From: Pseudoips prasinana
Lineage: Eukaryota; Arthropoda; Insecta; Lepidoptera; Nolidae
Direction: 5' to 3'
DNA: 64,000 nt
NCBI GenBank assembly: GCA_951640165.1
Contig: OX621265.1
Location: 19,295,001-19,359,000, forward strand
In this document: positions 49,430 through 60,561 of the stretch, piece by piece
How the letters are laid out: every line of letters starts with the position of its first letter
Position numbering within the stretch: the first letter of the stretch is position 1
Program-made: the position numbers and the translations under genes
Notes under the pieces: model-generated
The model's input: the letters and a program-made list of their open reading frames with translations, nothing else
Told to the model about the DNA's origin: nothing
Database searches by the model: none

Positions 49430-49940
49430 AGAGACAAAAAATAATAATGACAGATAGGCTAGTACATTATTAAAGACCCAAAAACTTATTAGCATTTACA
49501 AGGTAAGTTACAATTGAGTATTATGCGGGACCTATAACAATTAATCTTACTGTTTGATATTATGTTTATAAAGACAGCTCTAATAATCTAAACTAGTATT
49601 ATAAGTAGAGAATTTTTTTTTTTGGATATTATTAGCTCAAAAACGGTGTAGTTGTTTATAAATAATAGTTATAGATTGTATTATCAGCAAGAGATATGGG
49701 CTGTATTTTGAAATGAATAGACTTCATGCATAAATAAATGAAAAAAATAATGAACGAAATCCCTGTGTTAAATGAATTAAAGTCGGTTGTAACGGAGAAA
49801 GTTAAATAATTAACGGCAGTTTCCTATAGCAAAACAAAGGATTAAGTCCACAATATCCAATTCAATATTTAATACATTTTGGGGGTTAGACATGTGTTTC
49901 CGGCCTGTTAGATCATGCTACTGGATATACATTATTTGAA
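49430..49940. other. A+T-rich spacer, no gene seen
   Basis: No coding or repeat signal that I can name. Confidence 0.4.
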
Positions 49941-49943
49941 CAT

Positions 49944-50192
49944 ATAGCCTAGTTGGTAGTGCTCCTGCCTACGAAGCTGGTGGTCTTGGGTTCGAATCCC
50001 GGTAAGTGCAAATACTTGTGTGATGAGCACGAATATTTGTTCCTGAGTCATGGATGTTTTCTATGTATATATGTATTTATCTATCTATATAAGTATGTAT
50101 ATCGTCGCCTGGTACCCATAGTACAAGCTTTGCTTACTTTGGGGCTAGGATGATCTGTGTGACATTGTCCCCAGATTGTCCCCCAGATATAA
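49944..50192 (+). mobile_element. SINE-b copy
   Basis: Head GCCTAGTTGGTAGTGCTCC, B-box GGTTCGAATCCCGG, and the body to GGGGCTAGGATGATCTGTGT. Confidence 0.75.
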
Positions 50193-50414
50193 TTTAAACA
50201 TAATATTAGGTACTACAATATTGAAGATAATTATTCACAAATAATTAATACGGATAAAAGAAAGCATTAACACAGATTAAATTAAACATTATATAGGAAA
50301 ATCAATGTCAAAAACCATTTTTTGTCAATAATTAAAACACTATATAATCAGTACTAGAATGTCAAATAATATAAAACTGACATACAAATGTACGTAATAA
50401 GCTTTTAACTATAT

Positions 50415-50960
50415 AATAAATATTTTGGGACTACCAACACACTACCATCTAATCCGAAACTAGGCATTGCAACTATGGCAACCAGACAACTAAAAACATA
50501 CTTATATACTTCTAAATACATATTATAGACTAGCTGTGCCCGCGACTTCGTCCGCGTGTTAATTAGTTTATTTCGTTTTTTTTTGTAACATAAAAGACTT
50601 TTTCCAAAATAAAAGTAGCCTAAGTTACTCCTTATTACATCAGCTACCTGCCAATAAAAGTCCCGGCAAAATCGGTCCAGCCGTTTCAGAGATTAGCCGG
50701 AACAAACAGGCAGACAGATAGACAAAAATTGTAAAAAATATTATTTTGGTGTATGTACCGTATATATATTCATATTTATGTAATAAAAACCGGTTATTTC
50801 AATATTACAAACAGACACTCCAATTTTATTTATTTGTATAGATAAATTACACCCAGACACAGAAAAATAACCATGGTCATCACACAAAGATTTGTACTGG
50901 GTGGAGATTGAACCAGGCAAGGTCACTAATAAATTAGACCCACAGGACAAATGTTTAAGT
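50415..50960 (-). mobile_element. SINE-a-related copy split by Hel-C
   Basis: The minus strand begins near 50960 with the decayed head and continues to GTGTGATGACCATGG, then resumes beyond 50530 with GTTGTCTGGTTGCCATAGTT. Confidence 0.5.
50530..50842 (-). mobile_element. Hel-C Helitron
   Basis: On the minus strand it runs from TCTATACAAATAAATAAAAT to ACGCGGACGAAGTCGCGGGCACAGCTAG. Confidence 0.75.
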
Positions 50961-50976
50961 TAGTTTATAGATTTAC

Positions 50977-51488
50977 GGGCCGGTTGGCGTGTTTGGTAAA
51001 TGCTTGCCTTTCACGCCGCAAGTTGTAGGTTCGATTCTAACCCAGGACAGATATTTGTGTGCATGAACATGTCTGTTTGTCCTGAGTCTGGTGGTGGTGG
51101 TATTTACAAAAGTGAAAATTTACTAAAAAAAGTATTATATGTAGTATATCACTTATCCGGTTTCCATAGTACAAGCTCTGCTTAGTTTGGGATTAATAAT
51201 AATAATATCTAGGGACAATGTCACACAGATCATCCTAGCCCCAAACTAAGCAAAGCTTGTACTATGGGTACCAGGCGACGATATACATACTTATATAGAT
51301 AGATAAATACTTAAATACATAGAAAACATCCATGACTCAGAAACAAATATTCATGCTCATCACACAAACATTTGCACTTATCGGGATTCGACCCCAGGAC
51401 CACCGCTTCGTAGGCAGGGGCACTACCAACTAGGCTACGGTGACCGTCGATTAGTTGGCCGTTTGTGAATAATGTCCCAGGATATTAT
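50977..51488 (+). mobile_element. SINE-a split by a SINE-b insertion
   Basis: The head CCGGTTGGCGTGTTTGGTAA, B-box GGTTCGATTC and body run to 51195. The last 35 bp follow the SINE-b at 51449-51488 (TTGGCCGTTTGTGAATAATG). Confidence 0.75.
51191..51453 (-). mobile_element. SINE-b nested in SINE-a, GATTA duplication
   Basis: The SINE at 51196-51448 (minus) is flanked by GATTA at 51191-51195 and 51449-51453. Head and (ATT)n tail are as in the other copies. Confidence 0.8.
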
Positions 51489-51499
51489 ATTATAAAGAT

Positions 51500-52690
51500 T
51501 TGGCCTAAGTGGGGTCAAACCAGCCAGGGTCACTAACAAATTGACCCAGGTCAAAAGCTTAAGTTGGTTTGTAGGAAATATTTTGTTGATTAATCCGGTG
51601 TTTTGCTTATAGGAACTGCTTTTGTTAATATACTGTACATAGATTCTGTTGAAGAACTTGGAATATGTAACATCTAGAAATTATTTTATACCACCGACCT
51701 TTTTGTCACGAAATTATCTTTTACTAAGATTAAATTCACATAGGCCTTATGTATAAAAACGACCATAAATCTACTGAAGAGGTAAAAAAAGATTGAACTA
51801 ATTTTATATACGAGTATATAAAATAATATATCAATGTGTTAAAGTATCTTTTTTTTATCTGTTCAGTAGTTATTATTGGAACTTGTATAAGTTTTTCAAC
51901 AGAAATGAATATTATAAGACTGTATTTGTACTATAAAAGGTTGAATTAAATTTATGAGCGACACTTCTAGGTATGCTAAGTATACAACTAAATTAATAAA
52001 ATATATTTGACTGTCTATGGTGGTAGGGGAACGTTCAAGTTTTATGTTACGCAATCTTTGCAGATCTATGTCCCTCCCTCCCCCATGTAAAGCGCCGTAA
52101 CTTTTCTGAACCCCCCCCCCCCCCCCCATCTAAGGCCATTCCATTTGAAATTTTGGAAAAAAAAACGTTTTACAACATATGTAAGTGAATCAGTATCTAC
52201 TAGATTATTTGAAGGCTAAAAAACAAACATAACTCTTAGTTCAAACCTCCCCCCTATCCTTCCGGGGTGTGTAACGCATCGTAACGTTTTACAAGACCCC
52301 CCCCCCCCCCCCCTCCGACCTCCAAATTCGTTACCTAATACTTGAACACTAACTAGCCAAAAAGAGTATTGTCTATTATCGATACGAAGCATTCCTAAAA
52401 AGTTCGCTTATGGATTTAATTTCACCTTATATTTTTGACAGACTGACTATTTTTTAGATCTTTTGATACTGGTAGTACTTTTTATTATATTTTTAGCTAC
52501 GGTTAAAAAAACTTAAATCAACAGAATGAGAGTCTAAATCCTTAGGCTTTAGAATCCAAAATATATAAGGTTTTAAGAACTTTTTTACTAATAAAGGTCT
52601 AAAAGTAATTTTGTACCATTTATTATTATTATTTGGATTAAGACTCCTTTGAAATTGAAGAATAAATATCTAATCTAGCTAAAAATACTA
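51500..52690. other. No gene seen; two poly-C tracts
   Basis: 51500-51565 resembles 50905-50970 (GGTCACTAACAAATT, TTAAGTTGGTTTGTA). C-runs of about 17-19 are at 52109-52127 and 52296-52312. Otherwise featureless. Confidence 0.45.
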
Positions 52691-52691
52691 C

Positions 52692-52885
52692 TTTACTTAT
52701 CGTATGGGCAGGGTTTACCCTAGTGTCAGAGTTGTTCAAGCCGCCCTATAGGCCTCTGACATGGCTTAACGACCGTTGTCTAAAGTCGCTCAGAAATTAA
52801 ACCACTAGGACGGTCACCCATTTATGGACTGACCGCGATTCTAGTTGCTTAACCTGGCGTCTCACTTATGATATGAGGAGCATCT
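52692..52885 (+). repeat. Repeat-D copy
   Basis: GTATGGGCAGGGTTTACCCT to GAGCATCTGGCTATGAGC, with an internal deletion. Confidence 0.5.
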
Positions 52886-53334
52886 GGCTATGAGCAACTC
52901 ATACTAGCTAAAAGTATTATAATAAGTATAACCATTGTTCTTTTATAAGTCTGTCAACGAATTTGTAGATAGCACCCACCTTTTTATAATAAGCATGGAT
53001 GTATATTTTTTGTAATTTCCAATTTAAATTAGTACATAGGTTTTATTTTTTGGAATCCAAAAGATACCCAATTAGTTATGTGTCTTTTATATAAGGTTAA
53101 TTATTGTATACGTTAATTAGGATTTTAAGGAGTTCATGGGTTCTGTAAGTTGGATTCTTGAAGCGTATTCAGTAACATGAAATTGTGTTGTGAAAAATAT
53201 AAATTTATGTCAGTATATTATTATTTTAACAGTGTTGATGGCTTTTGAATAGAATGCTTGCTCATTAGCCTACAGAAGCTTGATGGTAGGAGCAAACGGA
53301 TTACTAATGTATGGGCCAAAAAACTTCTCAAAAT

Positions 53335-53690
53335 ACTACATTACAAACTATTTATGGCATATTTTCATTTTACAACAAATGAAGAAAAAAGTAGGTGAGG
53401 TTAGGTTAAACTAACTTAACCTACGTTTCTGGCCTAATCTTAACTTAAATTTTCATTTCGCATTTTATTCACTTACAAACTGCTGCCAGAAAAGTTGGCT
53501 AGGTTAGTTCAAAAGTGAGTTTAATGCGAAAGGAAAATTTAGGTCAAGTTTAAATTTTCATTTTGAATTTTATTTACTTACAAACTGCTGCCTGAAATGT
53601 AGGTTAAGTTTGAACTAACCTAACTTCACCTACTTTTCTGGCAGCATTTCGTAAGTGGAACAAGTGCGAAATGAAAATTTGCTTAATATT
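53335..53690. repeat. Alternating inverted repeat cluster
   Basis: The block GAAAATTTAAGTTAAG / TTTTCATTTCGCATTTTATT / ACAAACTGCTGCCAGAAA recurs several times in both orientations. GTAGGTGAGGTTAGGTTAAA is paired with TTTAACTAACC-type complements. The family is unknown. Confidence 0.5.
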
Positions 53691-53878
53691 CATCTGGTTA
53701 ACAAAACTAGGGCGATAAGCTTTTTGAAATATTAAAGACCAAAAATATTTTGCTCAAAGGGCCCACATATACGCCTGGCGCCAACTAATTTAACTATATT
53801 GAGGCTAGAAAGCATACAATACAAATACTCTTTATTGTACACCAAGATTAGATGTAGGTAAACAGTTGTATTTAAATA

Positions 53879-54251
53879 CTAGCTGTGCCCCGCGGTTTTA
53901 CCCGCGTTAAACTTACAAATTTATCACAGCTTGTCCCCCGTAGGTGATAGCGTGATAATATGTAGCCATATAGGCTACATATTATCACGCTATCACCTAC
54001 GGGGGACAAGCTGTGATAATTTATAAGTTTAAGTTGACCCGACATCTTAGTAATATTCATGCAAAATTTTAAGTAAATCCATGCAGTACTTTTTGAGTTT
54101 AGCCCGGACATACATACAGACACACAGACAAAAATTCTAAAAACTATAATTTTGGCTTCGAAATCGTTTGTAGATTACACTCCTACTATCTTTTTATAAA
54201 AATATTTAATGTACAGTTTCAACTTTCCTACGATTTTATTATATGTATCGA
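53879..54251 (-). mobile_element. Hel-B Helitron with internal inverted duplication
   Basis: It ends in ACGCGGGTAAAACCGCGGGGCACAGCTAG and begins TCGATACATATAATAAAATC (minus strand). A 47-bp segment is present twice in inverted order (53921-53967 and 53973-54019), absent from other Hel-B copies. Confidence 0.8.
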
Positions 54252-54535
54252 TTGTATTGAACTCTTCCAGACAACCTTCGAAGCATTTACTTAAATGTCA
54301 TTGGAGGTCATGATGAGTACTGACGTATTAGATTTGTAACTCATAAAAGCCTAATAGTGCTTTTTATTTTTTTACAATTGTCAAACTTCTATTAAATGTA
54401 TTAGAATGCCTTGGCTGTCCAGTGGTCTTCTTGGGTATCTACTTTTTGTCGATGATCAGAGTTCTCAGTATAGTTTGGGTAAGAATTAATAAATTATTTT
54501 CTTAAATTTGTTCTACACCACAAAATTATATGTAA

Positions 54536-54806
54536 TAGCTGTGCCCCGCGGCTTTACCCGCGTTAAATTTTATAAATTATCACAGCTCCTCCCCCGTAGG
54601 TGATAGCGTGATAATGTGTAGCCTATATGTTGACCCGACCTCTTGGTAATATTCATGCAAAAATTTAAGTAAATCCATGCAGTACTTTTTGAGTTTAGCC
54701 CGGACATACATACAGACAAACCGATAAACAGACAAAAATTATAAAAACTATATTTTTTGCTTCGATATCGATTGTAGATCACGCCCCAATTTATTATATG
54801 TGTAGA
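54536..54806 (-). mobile_element. Hel-B Helitron
   Basis: The 3' hairpin is at 54540-54566 and the 5' end TCTACACATATAATAAA is at 54806. It abuts a plus-strand Hel-B 5' fragment. Confidence 0.7.
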
Positions 54807-54915
54807 TACACATATAATAAAATCATAGAAAATTCAAAACTGTACATTGAATATTTTTTAAAAAGGATACTTGGGGCGTGATCTACAATCCATATCGAAG
54901 CAAAAAATATAGTTT
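54807..54915 (+). mobile_element. Hel-B 5' fragment, head to head with the previous copy
   Basis: CACATATAATAAAATCATAG...GGGGCGTGATCTACAATCC...CAAAAAATATAGTTT, then unrelated sequence. Confidence 0.65.
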
Positions 54916-54990
54916 AACTATTATTCTACAGGTATTTGAGAAGTATACGTAAGTTTAGTTGTCGAATTATCAAAAAATATTTTATATACC

Positions 54991-55070
54991 CTGTCCAGTA
55001 TAAGCTGATCTCGCGTTGTATAGAATTTCCATACAATGAGAGGTCACCTTATATTGGAAATGTATAGCTT
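54991..55070. repeat. Small fold-back repeat, copy 2
   Basis: It matches 51-128: AGTATAAGCTGATCTCGCGTTG... TTATATTGGAAATGTATAG. Confidence 0.45.
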
Positions 55071-55079
55071 GTTATTAGG

Positions 55080-55855
55080 CCATGTGTTCTTCTGATAATC
55101 AATAAAAAGTATTCTTTATAATTAAAAAAAAAACCAGAAAGATTCTAAAAAAAAAAACATTTATTCTGAATGACTATAATTATGTGTTCATACAAAGAAA
55201 TTGAAGAATAATTAATATTATTTCCTAATTTCAATTAAAATCTAATTATTTGTTTATAGTAGAGTTATTTCCGCTAATAATTTCTTAGAGTCCTTATACA
55301 CAAAATTATCAAGTCGATAAGATCCACGATTATTGTAGACATACTATTCCAAAAAAAAAATAGAATAAAAACAACTAGACTTTCAGTTATTTTTATTCTA
55401 ATAAATATTACGAATAAATGGTGTGTGCAAAATAGCTGTTTAACATACATAATAATGTTTAATTTGTGAAGAATAAATGAAACCCCTATTTTTTTTAACC
55501 TCATAAATATTTTCCAAGGCAACTCTTTTATATAATTTCTATTAATATTTTATATACGATTTTTCTGAAGTCAAAATTATTATTATGATCTTGAGAAAAG
55601 CTAATTTTGTATTCTACCATTGATCTTATATAACCTTTATAAAACATATACATTGTTTATAAAGCTTTTATAGAACTTAAAATGCAGTTTAATGTAAAAA
55701 AGAATGTATAAGTCTTGATAAGTGATTTTGAAGTCCATTTAGATTAATACCAAGTTGTATTCCTGAATTTCAAGACTGAAAATTGGTTTTTTAATTCAAT
55801 ATTCGTTTTATAACAATTTGTATTATAATTATTTTAATATCCCCTACAAGATTAT
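55080..55855. other. A+T-rich spacer, no gene seen
   Basis: No coding or repeat signal that I can name. Confidence 0.4.
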
Positions 55856-55861
55856 ATTGCT

Positions 55862-55960
55862 AGATGCGAATAGTGCATGATTGGTAATTGTGGAGATCTT
55901 TGGGGGAGGCCTTTGTCCAGCAGTGGACGTCTTGCGGCTGATATGATGATGATCCAGACT
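55862..55960 (+). mobile_element. RTE LINE 3' tail
   Basis: GATGCGAATAGTGCATGATT, GGGGGAGGCCTTTGTCCAGC and (GAT)n at the end. About 95 bp. Confidence 0.7.
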
Positions 55961-56437
55961 TGGATATTACGTTTTTATTATTAATACTATTTGTAAATAT
56001 TATTTTTAATCGGCTTAAATTGGCAGCCACGAATGTCATTATACGACATCCAAGTATAAAAATAAGGCGAACTGAATGTTAAAAAAAGACTGTTTTCCAC
56101 CGATTTTGTAAGGATGCACCCTTTTTGGTGTAACTTTGTATGTTAGAGACCTATGTAGAAATTAGATTTAATTTTAGTGCCTTAGATTTAGATGTAATTT
56201 TAATTAAAAATACTTAAAGAAGATCTTTTGTTAAAAGATTTCAAATGTTTACCGTGAAAAATTAAAATATCATTTGGAAGTAGGAGGGAGGGAAGTGTGA
56301 CGCCTGCGCCCGCGCCGCGCCGCGCGCTGCTCTAAACACTCTAATAACTAATTTAAGTAACTAAGGTTGTTTCGTTCTGTGAACAGTTCTACTGGGGAAC
56401 TATTTCCCCCTCACAGAACACCCTTCAAGTTATAGTA
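55961..56437. other. No gene seen; G+C-rich patch and hairpin
   Basis: A G+C-rich run lies at 56296-56330 (GCGCCCGCGCCGCGCCGCGC). GTTCTGTGA (56375) and TCACAGAAC (56411) can pair. Function unknown. Confidence 0.4.
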
Positions 56438-56692
56438 CGGTCACCGTAGCCAAGTTGGTAGTGCTCCTGCCTACGAAGCTGGTGGTCCTGGGTTCGAATC
56501 CCGGTAAGTGCAAATATTTGTGTGATGAGCACGAATATTTGTTTCTGAGCCATGAATGTTTTCTATGTATTTAAGTATTTATCTATCTATATAAGTATGT
56601 ATATCGTTGCCTGGTACCCATAGTACAAGCTTTGCTTAGTTTGGGGCTAGGATGGTCTGTCTGACATTATCCCTAGATATTATTATTATTAT
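56438..56692 (+). mobile_element. SINE-b copy
   Basis: Head GGTCACCGTAGCCAAGTTGG, B-box GGTTCGAATCCCGG, and (ATT)n tail. Confidence 0.8.
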
Positions 56693-56745
56693 AATATCAT
56701 TATGTGGTCCATAGACGAAGTCTGGTATCCTTATAACGACAAGAA

Positions 56746-56945
56746 TATTCTGGTACATTATTCACACACGCTCATCTGATCCTAAACTAAGCAAAGCTTG
56801 TACTATGGAAACCGGATAACTGATATACTACTTTTATTTTGTAAATACATACTTATATAGATAATTACACCCAGACTCAGGACAAACAGACAAGTCCATG
56901 CACATAAAAATCTGTCCTGGGTGGGTATAGAATCCACAACATATC
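56746..56945 (-). mobile_element. SINE-a copy, head damaged
   Basis: The minus-strand body ATGTGCATGGACTTGTCTG runs to the tail GATGAGCGTGTGTGAATAAT. Confidence 0.65.
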
Positions 56946-57268
56946 TATTTTGAACCAATAAGAAAAAAGATATTTAGACACAAACAAATGTCGTCACACC
57001 ACCTTCAACAATTTTTTATTTTTCCTTTTATATATCACTTCTGATGTCGAATGATATTTGATCAATCAATCAATGATTGATTGACTGATTGATCGATGAG
57101 ATTTGATAGCATTTCTGTAATATATACACAAGATGTATCATAAATAGAAGACATAACTTATTAAGTTTAATTTATCTTTGAATTTAAACAACGTGTAAAA
57201 ATATTAATTGTCCATGCAATTATAACGATGAATTGAAATACTTCATATGGACAGTCAAAATAAACATA

Positions 57269-58860
57269 CACACATCAACACAATCTAGGGATATTGAACA
57301 TTTCATTGATTATCTAGAAAACTATAAACATTTTGTTATGACTGTAAATGGAAGAATTAAAGATAATTTCATGGCCGATATTTAAACATTAACAACACGA
57401 TGCGATTTTGTTTTTCTAATTAATAAAAGTCTTAAATTAATTAAGCCATAGAAAATTACTGAGTGAACAAAAACATTTTATTCTTATAAAATTATTCAAT
57501 CGAATTAAATGAATAAAAATCTTACCAAATCTGATAATCAGTAATCGGTATTTCCTCCTCTAACATTAATCACACAGCGGCAACGATTTTCCATACTTAA
57601 AATTAAGGTGTCAATGTCTTGCTGGGGTATGCAGTCCCAAGTTCTTTTTAAATGTTCGAAAAGTTGTTCTTCTGTTGTCAAGTTGGGCGGAAAATCCCTC
57701 AATGCTCTTCGCTGTAACATGTCCCAGGCGTGTTCAATTGGGTTTAAGTCTGGCGACTGTGGAGGCCAATCTAATACCTGAACATCGTGTTCTCGAAGGG
57801 CGGCCCTCACCAGCCGCGCTGTATGGGAAGGTGCATTGTCATGCATGAGCTGAAATTCTTGCCCCGTTAGGGCCCTGAGCGGGACAATGACACGTTCTAC
57901 TACCTCCTCACGGTATCTATGGGCAGTCATGCTGCCCTGAATCCAAATGAGTTGGGTTCGTCCGCCGATTCGTATTCCTGCCCACACCATAATTGTCCCG
58001 CCTTGGTAAGAGTGGACCTCCTGTGGATGTCGGAGACGGCTGACCCTGCCTGGAGTTCTCCAAACGCGTGTTCGTCTCGAATCTGGATGAAATCCATAGC
58101 GGGACTCATCAGTGAACAGCACCAATGACCATTGTTGATCACTCCATGTCAAATGTTCTTGAGCCCATAAAAGTCGCCTACCGCGATTGCCACGTCGCAG
58201 CGCTGGGACTCGTAGCGGTCTGCGAGCATGAAGACCAACTTCATGCAGCCTCCTTCGCACGGTTTGGTCGCTCACCAGCAGCTGCTGACCCTCCTGGAGC
58301 CTTTGCACTAGTTGCATCGCTGTGATATTGGGTAGTCTTCTGGCGGTCATTTGGAGAAATCGATCCTGTCTCTGAGTGGTAACACGATATCTACCTGTGT
58401 GCCGTTCTGCCACATCTCCAGTAGCGCGATAACGTGACCACAGCCTGGATACCACATTTTGGCTTGTGCCCAGAGACTCAGCAACGACGCGTTGAATAGC
58501 ACCGTTTTGTAACATGCCAACTGCCCGTAACATTTCATCTCGACTCAAATGATGGCGTGGCATGACGCTAAAAAGCTTACACAACCAATTGAGAAAAGAA
58601 AATAAAACAATTTATCAGGTTTTCTTCAATTAACACGCAAAAAAAATTTTAATGCAACTTCTTGAAATTAGATACAACTCAAGATTGCGCTGTGCTTTGC
58701 GTGTTTTCATTTGTTTCTCATTTTAATTTTTAAATTTTGAATAAAGAATAGACAAGGTTTAAATCTGTAAATAAACTTTTTAAGGAAACTAAATAGGTTT
58801 TAAACAATAAAGCCATGTTTGATTTCAAAATAACGTATCCCTAGACTTTGTTGATGTGTG
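57269..58860 (-). mobile_element. Complete Tc1-like transposon, copy 2
   Basis: It is 1592 bp, TA at 57267-57268 and 58861-58862, with the same 25-bp ends as copy 1 at 10160-11751. Comparing the two by eye I found only one base difference (C at 11494, T at 58603). Confidence 0.93.
57538..58563 (-). CDS. Tc1-like transposase, copy 2
   Basis: This intact 341-residue DD34E transposase appears identical in protein to the copy at 10429-11454: MPRHHLSRDE start, helix-turn-helix pair, catalytic FTDESRY, MHDNAPSH and SPDLNPIE. I chose the ATG at 58563. The frame is open seven codons further, but the copies differ upstream. The one base difference lies outside the coding region. Either copy could supply transposase to the other. 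Confidence 0.92.
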   Translation of the reverse strand: MPRHHLSRDEMLRAVGMLQNGAIQRVVAESLGTSQNVVSRLWSRYRATGDVAERHTGRYRVTTQRQDRFLQMTARRLPNITAMQLVQRLQEGQQLLVSDQTVRRRLHEVGLHARRPLRVPALRRGNRGRRLLWAQEHLTWSDQQWSLVLFTDESRYGFHPDSRRTRVWRTPGRVSRLRHPQEVHSYQGGTIMVWAGIRIGGRTQLIWIQGSMTAHRYREEVVERVIVPLRALTGQEFQLMHDNAPSHTARLVRAALREHDVQVLDWPPQSPDLNPIEHAWDMLQRRALRDFPPNLTTEEQLFEHLKRTWDCIPQQDIDTLILSMENRCRCVINVRGGNTDY

Positions 58861-58985
58861 TATATATATACATATATGTAATGTTACTTAAATTAGATAA
58901 ACTTAGTTTGTAAAACACGAAATACTATATGTATATACATACATATAGTATTTCGTCTTTATCTAATTTTAAATTTCATACGTTA

Positions 58986-59339
58986 CTAGCTGCGCCCTGC
59001 GGTTTTACCCGAGTTATAATTTATAGCCTACGCGTTATTCGGATACATAAGCTACTAGCTGTGCCCCGCGGTTTTACCCGCATTAAACTTTATAAATTAT
59101 AGCCGATGTGTTAATCCAGGATGTCAGCTAACTCCATACCAAATTTTATTAAAATCGCTCCAGCCGTTTAGACGTGAAGAAGTACCAACATACACACTCA
59201 CACACTCGCAAACTGTCACCTTTATAATATTAGTAGGACACTACTACAAACTTTCATCAAAATTCGTTCAGTAGTTTTTGCGTGAAGATTTAACAAACAT
59301 ACACACTCAGAAACTTTTACCTTTATAATATTAGTGCGA
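58986..59339 (-). mobile_element. Hel-A Helitron carrying a nested Hel-A
   Basis: The outer element's 3' end is at 58986-59054 and its 5' end (TCGCACTAATATTATAAAGG, minus strand) is at 59239-59339. The inner copy sits between. Confidence 0.7.
59055..59238 (-). mobile_element. Inner Hel-A Helitron
   Basis: The minus strand runs from TCCTACTAATATTATAAAGG to GCGGGTAAAACCGCGGGGCACAGCTAG. Confidence 0.75.
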
Positions 59340-59432
59340 TAATTTAGAAGCCCTATACAAAATGTACCACTTTTCTTGTATAGAGAGTTGTATATGTTGA
59401 TATGCTACACGCTCTTCAGTTTTATTGGCAAA

Positions 59433-59735
59433 CTAGCTGTGCCCCGCGGTTTTACCCGCGTTAAATTTTATAAATTATCACAGCTCCTCCCCCGTAGGTG
59501 ATAGCGTGATAATATGTAGCCTATATGTTGACTCGACCTCTTAGTAATAGTCATGCAAAATTTGAAGTAAATCCATACAGTACTTTTTGAGTTTGGCCCG
59601 GACATACATACAGACAAACAGACAAAAATTTTAAAAACTATATTGTTGGTTTCGATATCGATTGTAGGAAGAATCCTTTAAAAAATAATTCATTGTACAG
59701 TTTTGACTTTCCTACGATTTTATTATATGTATAGA
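59433..59735 (-). mobile_element. Hel-B Helitron
   Basis: It has complete ends, TCTATACATATAATAAAATC and AACCGCGGGGCACAGCTAG on the minus strand. Confidence 0.8.
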
Positions 59736-59839
59736 TTAAGCTTTTTAGCTTATGTCTACTATTTTTGTTATACGTTGTATATATCTATATTTTAACAGCA
59801 CATTTTTAATTATTATACTTAAAGCTAACCACTCATTTT

Positions 59840-60040
59840 AATTCCTACCCAGGACAGATATTTGTGGGCATGAACATGTCTGATTGTCCTAAGTCTGGGT
59901 GTAATTATCTATATAAGTATGTATTTACAAAATGAAAGTAGTATATGTAGTATATCAGTTATCTGGTTTCCATAGTACAAGCTCTGCTTATTTTGGGATC
60001 AGATGGTCGTGTGTGAATAATGTTGCAGGATATAATTATT
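59840..60040 (+). mobile_element. SINE-a, headless
   Basis: CCCAGGACAGATATTTGTGG to AATAATGTTGCAGGATATAAT. Confidence 0.65.
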
Positions 60041-60162
60041 AATTAATGTTGATTGACACCCTACTTTATTTTCGCCAATGAATGAGAATTGATATTTGAT
60101 ACAGTACGACCACTGTGAAACTATTGTTTGAGAGATAAACATTCTTTCTACAACAACAATAA

Positions 60163-60368
60163 TATACTGAGACATAATTCACACACGGCCATCTGATCCC
60201 AAACTAAGCAGAGCTTGTACTATGGAAACTAGATAACTGATATAATTACTAATTTTCTATTATAAATACAAGCACAATTCATTCACACGAATATATGTCC
60301 TAGGTGGGAATCGAACCCACGACCTGCGGGGTGAAAGGCAAGCACTTACCAACCACGACAACTGGCCC
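60163..60368 (-). mobile_element. SINE-a, near-complete
   Basis: The minus-strand head GGTTGGTAAGTGCTTGCC, B-box GGTTCGATTCCC, body shortened, tail GGCCGTGTGTGAATTATGTC. Confidence 0.7.
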
Positions 60369-60384
60369 GTTCATTTATGAATGG

Positions 60385-60561
60385 CTAGCTGTGCCCCGCG
60401 GTTTTACCCGTGTTAAACTTTATACATTATAGCCTATGTGTTAATCCAGGGTGTCAGCTAACTCTATACCAAATTTTAATAAAATTGCTCCAGCCGTTTA
60501 GACGTGAAGAAGTAACAAACATACACACTCATAAACTTTCCCCTTTATAATATTAGTGTGA
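60385..60561 (-). mobile_element. Hel-A Helitron
   Basis: It is 177 bp, with TCACACTAATATTATAAAGG and CCGCGGGGCACAGCTAG ends on the minus strand. Confidence 0.8.

Noticed and set aside
53390..53420. Telomere-like GGTTAGGTTA motif
   Set aside because: Only two imperfect TTAGG-like steps inside a larger inverted repeat; no array.
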